DNA from: JACCYQ01 sp036675565 | GTDB lineage: Bacteria; Bacteroidota; Bacteroidia; Chitinophagales; Chitinophagaceae | Length of the DNA stretch: 38,286 nucleotides | Direction: 5' to 3' | Assembly: GCA_036675565.1 (NCBI GenBank) | Contig: JAKFER010000231.1 | Span: 1-38,286, forward strand | Shown here: positions 32,283-38,286 of the stretch, piece by piece | Numbering within the stretch: the first letter of the stretch is position 1 | How the letters are laid out: the number at the start of each line of letters is the position of its first letter | Notes under the pieces: model-generated | Told to the model about the DNA's origin: nothing | What the model saw: the letters and a program-made list of their open reading frames with translations, nothing else | The model's database searches: none | Translations under genes and position numbers: made by a program

Positions 32283-33554
32283 ATGTCAGATGAAATTTTA
32301 TCAGTAATCTTAGGAGGAGGAGCAGGTACACGTTTACATCCGTTAACAGCCAGCAGATCAAAACCTGCAGTACCTATTGCAGGTAAATACAGGTTGGTTG
32401 ATATTCCCATTTCTAATTGCCTGCATGCAGGTATGGGCCGCATGTTCGTGTTAACACAGTATAATTCTGCTTCTCTGAACCGGCACATCAAAAACACTTA
32501 TCATTTCAGTCCTTTCAGCAAGGCATTTGTTGATATACTAGCGGCTGAACAAACACCGGACAGTGCAAATTGGTACCAGGGAACGGCAGATGCTGTAAGG
32601 CAGTGCCTGAGGCATATTCGTCCTTTCACCAGTGATTATGTATTGATTCTTTCCGGTGATCAGTTATACCAGATGGATTTCCGCGATATGCTGGATAACC
32701 ATATTGAAAAAGGTGCAGATATTTCTATTGGAACCATTCCTGTTAATGCTAAAGATGCATCAGATTTTGGTATCATGAAAATGAATGAGGAAGGATATAT
32801 CACTTCATTCACCGAAAAACCAAAAAGTGGTTTAGAAGATTGGGTGAGTGATACAGGGGAAGAAATGGGGCAGAAAGGCAAAGTTTACCTGGCATCAATG
32901 GGTATATATATTTTCAACAGGAAACTTTTATTTGACCTGTTGGAAGTAGAGAAAAAAGATGCAACGGATTTTGGTAAAGAGATCATTCCAGAATCGCTTG
33001 AAAAATATAAAGTGGCCAGTTACCAGTATGATGGTTACTGGACAGACATCGGGAATATTCATTCATTTTTTGAGGCAAATCTTGAACTCACCAATGAATT
33101 ACCAGAATTTAATTTGTTTGATAATGAACGATCCATATTTACCCGCCCCAGGTTATTACCGCCGGCCAAGATCAGTGGCACAACGATGAATAAAACGGTT
33201 ATTGCAGAAGGATCGATCATCAATGCTTCAAGCCTGGAAAATTCGGTTATTGGTATCCGTTCAAGGATTGGTTATGGTACTAACATCGTCAGTACATATA
33301 TCATGGGTAATGATTATTATGAAACCTTGGAAGAAATAACCCTGTCACACCAAAACAATACGCCATTAATGGGTATCGGTGCACGTTGTAATATCAAAGG
33401 CGCCATCATTGATAAAAATGTCCGCATTGGCGATGATGTTCATATAAATGGCGGAACGCATCATGCAGATTCGGAACATGAATTATATACTATTAAAGAT
33501 GGGGTGGTAGTGATCAAAAAGGGAGCCATATTGCCTAACTGGTTCACACTTTAA
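32283..33554 (+). CDS. glgC: Glucose-1-phosphate adenylyltransferase
   Basis: Product of 423 residues, standard for GlgC. It makes ADP-glucose from glucose-1-phosphate and ATP, the committed step of glycogen synthesis. The nucleotide loop LGGGAGTRLHPLTASRSKPA (10-29) and LVDIPISNCLHAG match the ADP-glucose pyrophosphorylase signatures. LILSGDQLYQMD holds the metal aspartate, and SFTEKPKSG and YWTDIGNIHSFFEANLEL follow. The C-terminal 130 residues form the left-handed beta-helix with repeated I/V-x-G-x motifs. A strong terminator follows at 33573, closing the glgA-glgC unit before the next transporter. Confidence 0.96.
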   Translation: MSDEILSVILGGGAGTRLHPLTASRSKPAVPIAGKYRLVDIPISNCLHAGMGRMFVLTQYNSASLNRHIKNTYHFSPFSKAFVDILAAEQTPDSANWYQGTADAVRQCLRHIRPFTSDYVLILSGDQLYQMDFRDMLDNHIEKGADISIGTIPVNAKDASDFGIMKMNEEGYITSFTEKPKSGLEDWVSDTGEEMGQKGKVYLASMGIYIFNRKLLFDLLEVEKKDATDFGKEIIPESLEKYKVASYQYDGYWTDIGNIHSFFEANLELTNELPEFNLFDNERSIFTRPRLLPPAKISGTTMNKTVIAEGSIINASSLENSVIGIRSRIGYGTNIVSTYIMGNDYYETLEEITLSHQNNTPLMGIGARCNIKGAIIDKNVRIGDDVHINGGTHHADSEHELYTIKDGVVVIKKGAILPNWFTL

Positions 33555-33572
33555 AAAACAGTTACACTTTAC

Positions 33573-33602
33573 AATCGCAGCAACTGCTGCGATTTTTTTT
33601 TG
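33573..33602 (+). terminator. Terminator after glgC
   Basis: AATCGCAG pairs with CTGCGATT (8 bp, extendable by two pairs) around a CAACTG loop, followed by a run of eight more T. It lies 18 bases past the glgC stop. Confidence 0.9.
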
Positions 33603-33675
33603 CCTGATGTGTATTTATTACATTAAGTCTTATCTTTCGCATCCAAAATCTACATTGCTTAATTAACGAAAGCTT

Positions 33676-35058
33676 ATGTCCGCCATACCATCTACAAAAA
33701 GGAAATCACTAAGTTTTTCTGAGCTCCTGAACATGAGCTTTGGCTTTTTCGGAATACAGTTTGGTTTTGCATTACAGAATGCCAATGTGAGCCGCATATT
33801 TCAAACACTTGGAGCAGAGTTGGATAATATTGCCATTTTATGGTTGGCCGCACCCGTTACGGGTTTATTGGTGCAGCCCATCATAGGATATATGAGTGAT
33901 CGCACCTGGCATCCAACCTGGGGCAGAAGACGACCATTCTTTTTTATTGGTGCGGTGCTGGCATCCATTGCTTTATTCCTTATGCCTAACTCACAGGTGC
34001 TGTGGATGGCCGCTGTTTTACTCTGGGTGTTGGATGCTTCTATTAATATTTCAATGGAGCCATTCCGTGCATTTGTTGGTGACAAATTACCCGATTCGCA
34101 ACGTACCGCCGGCTTTGCATTTCAAACATTTTTTATTGGTTTAGGTGCAGTAATAGCATCTGCGCTGCCTTACATTTTTACTAATATTTTTGATATCAGC
34201 AATACGGCTCCGGAAGGTGTAATTCCTCCATCCGTAAAATATTCTTTTTATATCGGGGCTGTGGTTTTTCTTGCAGCTGTCCTTTGGACAGTTTTCAAAT
34301 CAAAAGAGTATCCACCTGATGATATGGAGAAATGGAAAGAAGAGAAAGCAAGCAGTGCAGGATTTTTAAATGGAATAAAAGAAATCACGAAAGGAATTGC
34401 CACCATGCCCAAAACAATGATCCAGCTTGCATTGGTTCAGTTTTTTACCTGGGTAGCTTTTTTTGCCATGTGGATTTACACAACATCCGGAATTGCTAAC
34501 AATACATACGGTACTACGGATCCTACATCCAAAGAATTCCAGGATGCAGGGGATTGGGTTGGCGTGATGTTCATGGTTTATAATGGAGTTTCTGCATTCG
34601 CAGCATTTTTACTTCCATTGCTGGCAGCAAAGATCAGCAGAAGATATACGCATTTGGTTTGCCTGGTCATTGGTGGAATCGGATTGATATCAATCCTCTT
34701 TATAAAATCTTCCCTTTTATTATTGTTACCTATGATAGCTGTAGGCTTGGCATGGGCCTCAACACTTACCATGCCATACGCAATGTTAGCTGGTTCTTTA
34801 CCGCCGTCAAAAATGGGCTTTTATATGGGCGTGTTTAACTTTTTTGTTGTAGTTCCACAAATCATTGCCGCAGCCCTGCTTGGATTCTTAGTGAAAAATG
34901 TTTTTGATAACAACAGCATTTATGCACTTGTTATTGGCGGCGCCTGTATGATTATTGGCGGATTATTGAATATCATGGTAAAAGAAAAGGAAGAAACCTT
35001 CGAAGAAATTGTCGAAGATATAATGGAAACTGAACAAACACCTCCTGCATATTTATGA
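33676..35058 (+). CDS. SLC45/SUT-like sugar transporter (GPH/MFS type)
   Basis: Membrane protein of 460 residues with about 12 hydrophobic segments. The motif GRRRPFFFIGA in the loop between segments 2 and 3, plus SDRTWHPTW and QNANVSRIFQTLG, matches the disaccharide:proton symporters of the SUT/SLC45 group. Likely imports maltose or short maltodextrins, since the cyclomaltodextrinase-like gene overlaps it by four bases (ATGA at 35055-35058), implying translational coupling. The C-terminus is acidic (EEIVEDIMETEQ). It begins 73 bases after the glgC terminator, so this pair has its own promoter. Confidence 0.85.
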   Translation: MSAIPSTKRKSLSFSELLNMSFGFFGIQFGFALQNANVSRIFQTLGAELDNIAILWLAAPVTGLLVQPIIGYMSDRTWHPTWGRRRPFFFIGAVLASIALFLMPNSQVLWMAAVLLWVLDASINISMEPFRAFVGDKLPDSQRTAGFAFQTFFIGLGAVIASALPYIFTNIFDISNTAPEGVIPPSVKYSFYIGAVVFLAAVLWTVFKSKEYPPDDMEKWKEEKASSAGFLNGIKEITKGIATMPKTMIQLALVQFFTWVAFFAMWIYTTSGIANNTYGTTDPTSKEFQDAGDWVGVMFMVYNGVSAFAAFLLPLLAAKISRRYTHLVCLVIGGIGLISILFIKSSLLLLLPMIAVGLAWASTLTMPYAMLAGSLPPSKMGFYMGVFNFFVVVPQIIAAALLGFLVKNVFDNNSIYALVIGGACMIIGGLLNIMVKEKEETFEEIVEDIMETEQTPPAYL

Positions 35059-36902
35059 AAAAGCTTTTTTTATTAAGTACAATAATTTGTTTTTGTCTTA
35101 TACTCTGTGGACAAAATATCTATCCCACGCATTGGTGGACAGGCATGAAAAACCCCAACCTGCAATTATTATTGCATGAAAAGGACATCGCTAATAATTA
35201 CGATCATGCATCAACGTCATACCCGGGTGTGGATGTTATCAGTACAGAAAAGCTGGCTAATAAAAACTACCTGGTCATCAATTTGATCATCAACCCGGGT
35301 ACCATGCCAGGAGACATAAATATCCGGGTAAAAGATAAAAAAAATAAAACGCGGAATATTTCCTATTCCCTAAAAAAACGCAGTGCAGAAAATGGAAAAA
35401 CCAGGATTACAGGGGTTACTTCAGAAGATTTGATATACCTGATCATGCCAGACCGATTCAGCAATGGTGAACCGTCTAATGATAAAATTGCCGGGCTCAA
35501 AGATCAATCCCTAAACCGCGATTCTATTTATGACAGGCATGGTGGAGATTTGAAAGGCATACAAAATCATCTTGATTATTTACAGGATCTGGGTGTTACG
35601 GCTTTATGGCTAAACCCTGTTATCTTAAATGATATGCCTAACCGAACGGAACATGGTTATGCATTTACCGATCATTACAAAATAGATCCCCGCATTGGAG
35701 GTGAAAAGGCTTATCACGACTTATCCAATGCACTACATCAGCGAGGGATGAAACTTATCCAGGATGCAGTGTATAATCATACCGGACTTGAACATTTTTT
35801 GTTCCGGGATATGCCAGACAGTACCTGGTTTCATCGCTGGCCTTCATTTACACAAACCACTTACAAGGACCAGGCTCTTTTTGATCCTTATGCATCAAAA
35901 AAAGATATCCAGTTAATGAGTGATGGTTGGTTTGTTCGGCAAATGCCAGATGTTAATCAGCAAAATCCGTATTTCGCTAATTTTTTAATTCAACATGCTA
36001 TTTGGTCTACGGAAGAATTTGGGCTGGATGGATGGCGTATAGATACCTATGCATACAATGATCTGGAATTCATGAACCGATGCAACCAGGCATTACTTGA
36101 TGAATATCCCAACATTCATTTATTTGGTGAAACATGGGTACATGGAATGATTAACCAGGCTTATTTTACAGAGAATAATTTAGATGTTCCGTTCAAAAGT
36201 AATTTACCGGGAGTTACCGATTTTCAAACGCATTTGTATGGGATCTTACCTGTATTAAAAGAATCATTTGGCTGGACAGAAGGTGCGAACAAACTGTATA
36301 CAACATTAGCCAGCGATATTGTTTATCAGGATCCAATGAAACATGTTATTTTTTTAGATAACCATGATAAAACCAGGTTTTTTACTGAGATCAATGAGGA
36401 TTTTGCAAAATATAAAATGGGTATTGCCTGGTTGCTGACAGCAAGAGGTATTCCGCAATTGTATTATGGAAATGAAATATTAATGAAAGGGGCATCTAAC
36501 CCTGATGGGTGGGTGCGATTGGATTTTCCCGGGGGATGGGAAGGGGATAAGCAAAATAAATTTTTAGAAAGTGGTAGAACCGAGCAGGAAAACGAAGCAT
36601 TTAATTATGTTAAAACATTTGCCAATTTCCGTAAAAAGTCCTCAGCAATCAAAACTGGAAAGTTTATGCAGTATGTTCCCGTTGATGGGGTGTACGTGTA
36701 TTTCCGCTATGATGAAAATCAAACCGTCATGTGCATCATGAACACGAACAAAAATGCTGCAACAATAGATTTATCAAGGTTTAGTGAAAGAATGAATGGA
36801 TTTACAAAAGCCAATGATGTGGCAACCGGTAATACTTTTAACCTGGAGCCAACATTGACATTAGGTGGTAATTATTTATTGGTCCTGGATCTAAAAAAAT
36901 AA
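35055..36902 (+). CDS. Exported GH13 enzyme, cyclomaltodextrinase/neopullulanase type
   Basis: Product of 615 residues. Signal peptide about 1-19 (MKKLFLLSTIICFCLILC), so periplasmic or surface-exposed. An N-terminal beta-sandwich like the cyclomaltodextrinase N domain (HWWTGMKNPNLQLLLH, 26-41) is followed by a GH13 barrel. Catalytic residues: nucleophile Asp330 in DGWRIDTY, acid/base Glu359 in LFGETWVHG, transition-state Asp438 in LDNHDKTR. Also visible is QDAVYNHTG (236-244). It resembles SusA-type neopullulanases that cut alpha-1,4 bonds of maltodextrins or cyclodextrins. Overlaps the transporter stop by four bases; the stop is 12 bases from that of the convergent GLPGLI gene. Confidence 0.93.
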   Translation: MKKLFLLSTIICFCLILCGQNIYPTHWWTGMKNPNLQLLLHEKDIANNYDHASTSYPGVDVISTEKLANKNYLVINLIINPGTMPGDINIRVKDKKNKTRNISYSLKKRSAENGKTRITGVTSEDLIYLIMPDRFSNGEPSNDKIAGLKDQSLNRDSIYDRHGGDLKGIQNHLDYLQDLGVTALWLNPVILNDMPNRTEHGYAFTDHYKIDPRIGGEKAYHDLSNALHQRGMKLIQDAVYNHTGLEHFLFRDMPDSTWFHRWPSFTQTTYKDQALFDPYASKKDIQLMSDGWFVRQMPDVNQQNPYFANFLIQHAIWSTEEFGLDGWRIDTYAYNDLEFMNRCNQALLDEYPNIHLFGETWVHGMINQAYFTENNLDVPFKSNLPGVTDFQTHLYGILPVLKESFGWTEGANKLYTTLASDIVYQDPMKHVIFLDNHDKTRFFTEINEDFAKYKMGIAWLLTARGIPQLYYGNEILMKGASNPDGWVRLDFPGGWEGDKQNKFLESGRTEQENEAFNYVKTFANFRKKSSAIKTGKFMQYVPVDGVYVYFRYDENQTVMCIMNTNKNAATIDLSRFSERMNGFTKANDVATGNTFNLEPTLTLGGNYLLVLDLKK

Positions 36903-36914
36903 TAGGTTGTTTAT

Positions 36915-37643
36915 TTAAAGAAAAATATTCCAGATCGATTGCTGTCCCCAGCTGCCCCAATCTGCTGTCACCTTTTTTAAAGTTTCAGCCAGTTCACCCG
37001 CTGGTTTCTTTTTTCCTTTTTTTGGGGCAATGATTTTGTTTTCATCAAAACCGCCAAGCTGCAATTTAGTAGCAATCCAACTGGTGTGCATTCTGGGAAT
37101 AGTTACACCCATAATCATTCCAGGTAAACCGCCTAAACTCATGGGGCCACCACTAACCATAATTTCATCGGTATAAAAAGCAAAAACATACACACTGTCA
37201 AATATTATTGCCTGGGCTTTGCGGCAGTTAAAGCCGGCAATTTCACGGGTTTCATTAGGCACCAGTTTCCAATCAATATGTTTTAAGGAGTCTGATAATA
37301 AATAAGTGTCGTCAAATACAAATTTCTGGTGTGTATAAGTTTGGTCCTGAAAATTTGTAAACCAGATATTATCTTCCGGGTTTCCCTGCATGAAAGGCAT
37401 TTTCATTTTATCATCATTGCGATCAAAACGGTAAACGGCTTTATTGTCCTTAAAAATAAAATGATAATAAGCCGTGGAAAATTGAGGAAATCTTTCTTTG
37501 ATCATTTCTGCCCACATGCCATCTCCAAATATTTTGTGATTATTGGTTCTTACTTCAAATTCAATCATACCCGATTGAACAAATATTTGTGCATTTGTTG
37601 AAAGTGAAATACAAAAAGCTAATGCAACAATGAAAACTTTCAT
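36915..37643 (-). CDS. GLPGLI family protein
   Basis: Exported protein of 242 residues with a signal peptide (MKVFIVALAFCISLSTNAQ). The family signature is present as MSLGGLPGMIMGVTIPRMHT, with Met replacing Leu in the GLPGLI name motif. Upstream REIAGFNCRKAQAI and FAFYTDEIMVSGGP fit the usual order. Function unknown. These proteins are commonly encoded next to TonB-type outer-membrane proteins; here the upstream gene on the same strand, 79 bases away, is a beta-barrel protein. ATG 37643 places the signal peptide first; an upstream ATG at 37685 would add 14 polar residues. Confidence 0.9.
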   Translation of the reverse strand: MKVFIVALAFCISLSTNAQIFVQSGMIEFEVRTNNHKIFGDGMWAEMIKERFPQFSTAYYHFIFKDNKAVYRFDRNDDKMKMPFMQGNPEDNIWFTNFQDQTYTHQKFVFDDTYLLSDSLKHIDWKLVPNETREIAGFNCRKAQAIIFDSVYVFAFYTDEIMVSGGPMSLGGLPGMIMGVTIPRMHTSWIATKLQLGGFDENKIIAPKKGKKKPAGELAETLKKVTADWGSWGQQSIWNIFL

Positions 37644-37722
37644 CTGTTTATTTTTTAATGATTTTAATTTGTTGGATGTAAACAATCATAATTATAAAAT
37701 TGAAATTCAAAATTTTCTGAAT

Positions 37723-38286
37723 TTAAAAATCAAGCGGTTTCCCATTATTTGAGAAATTCCAAACCAAAGAAATTGTCCAAAAGCGTTGTAGTGTTTCATA
37801 ATAAGTTTCAGAAAAACTATAGCTGTTGAAATTTTGCTGGTAACCCCTGTTTTGATTCAAAATATCATATACATTGAATTTAAGATCCAGTTTATCCTTC
37901 ATCATTCTTTTAACAATAGATGCATTCCAATTAACGAAATTATTATTCGCAGTAAAACGCGGATCTTTCTGTCTCCACATAAAATTTGCATTTGAATTAA
38001 TTTCAAATTTTGCTGGCAGGTTCACATTTCCATCTATCCAACCTCCCAATTGCCAGAAATCCGCATTTGCAGATTGATTAATGGATGAAGATGATTTTAC
38101 ATAACCAATATTAGGCCTTATGCTAAAATGGTACTTATCCTTTACATACTGGCTGATATTTATATCAAAACCTAAACGTTTATTATTGTTGATATTTTTT
38201 TGATTATTGATAAAGTCGCTTGTCTGGGTCAGATATGCAGTGGGACCAAAACCTAACTGCCACTTAGTGTCCGGAATGGTAAAATT
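37723..38286 (-). CDS. Outer-membrane beta-barrel family protein (C-terminal part)
   Basis: The frame is open from the window edge (38286) to the stop at 37723, giving the last 187 residues of a larger protein. The sequence alternates polar and aromatic residues as in transmembrane strands (FDINISQYVKDKYHFSIRPN; LDLKFNVYDILNQNRGYQQN) and ends NNGKPLDF with a C-terminal Phe. The ATG at 38049 is internal and not a start. It matches the Bacteroidota outer-membrane beta-barrel family related to TonB-dependent receptors; plug and carboxypeptidase-like domains would lie outside the window. Likely co-transcribed with the GLPGLI gene. Confidence 0.82.
   Translation of the reverse strand, partial: NFTIPDTKWQLGFGPTAYLTQTSDFINNQKNINNNKRLGFDINISQYVKDKYHFSIRPNIGYVKSSSSINQSANADFWQLGGWIDGNVNLPAKFEINSNANFMWRQKDPRFTANNNFVNWNASIVKRMMKDKLDLKFNVYDILNQNRGYQQNFNSYSFSETYYETLQRFWTISLVWNFSNNGKPLDF

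Noticed and set aside
1..38286. Defence island, prophage or integrated element
   Set aside because: No integrase, transposase, restriction, toxin-antitoxin or phage structural genes; all genes fit a chromosomal Bacteroidota background.

Overview
The window looks like chromosomal DNA of a member of the Bacteroidota, most likely Chitinophagaceae (Sediminibacterium/Ferruginibacter/Niastella-like). The evidence is AT-rich spacers, start regions with the Bacteroidota -7 box TAnnTTTG instead of E. coli-type promoters, weak Shine-Dalgarno sequences, a type IX secretion (gliding-type) C-terminal domain, a GLPGLI protein beside an outer-membrane beta-barrel protein, DUF4382, DUF2851 and DUF2520 proteins, a YpdA-type reductase and a very long signal peptidase I. 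I see no phage, insertion sequence, CRISPR, rRNA or tRNA.

Layout: (1) 1-4444: a partial secreted M28 peptidase, a thiolase, a duplicated-domain exported protein, a GNAT acetyltransferase and a small alpha/beta hydrolase. (2) 4464-10418: YpdA-like reductase, pyruvate dehydrogenase E1 beta, an NtrC-type regulator without a DNA-binding domain, signal peptidase I and cytidine deaminase. (3) 10423-16486, all minus strand: topoisomerase I, a SirB1-like protein, CsaA, an O6-alkylguanine repair protein, then an SGNH hydrolase and an alpha/beta hydrolase. (4) 16568-21362, all plus strand: DUF2520 dehydrogenase-like protein, ISC-type ferredoxin, KdsC phosphatase, UbiA-type prenyltransferase, Maf pyrophosphatase, DUF2851 protein. 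(5) 21480-27685: a 39-residue lipoprotein, OsmC, an outer-membrane protein, lipoyl synthase, a lectin/PKD/T9SS protein, a phosphodiester glycosidase-family protein and a DUF4382 lipoprotein. (6) 27848-36902: an alpha-glucan and glycogen locus. ROK sugar kinase and a FucP-like sugar transporter are transcribed leftward; divergently lie glgA, glgC, an SLC45/SUT-like sugar transporter and a cyclomaltodextrinase-type GH13 enzyme. (7) 36915-38286: GLPGLI protein and the C-terminus of an outer-membrane beta-barrel protein.

How the genes work together: region 6 is the clearest unit. Exported GH13 enzyme can cut maltodextrins, two transporters can import the products, the ROK kinase can phosphorylate glucose, and GlgC/GlgA can store it as glycogen. 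A perfect 7-2-7 inverted repeat lies at the divergent promoter. PdhB and LipA both serve the lipoate-dependent pyruvate dehydrogenase complex but are far apart.

Most of the window is ordinary housekeeping and accessory DNA. I did not find a clearly new defence or mobile system. The most interesting points are the putative operator in region 6, the ROK kinase lacking its zinc cysteines, the regulator without a helix-turn-helix, the tiny cationic lipoprotein, a possible small RNA at 6747-6808, and the families of degenerate simple repeats that recur just after genes.
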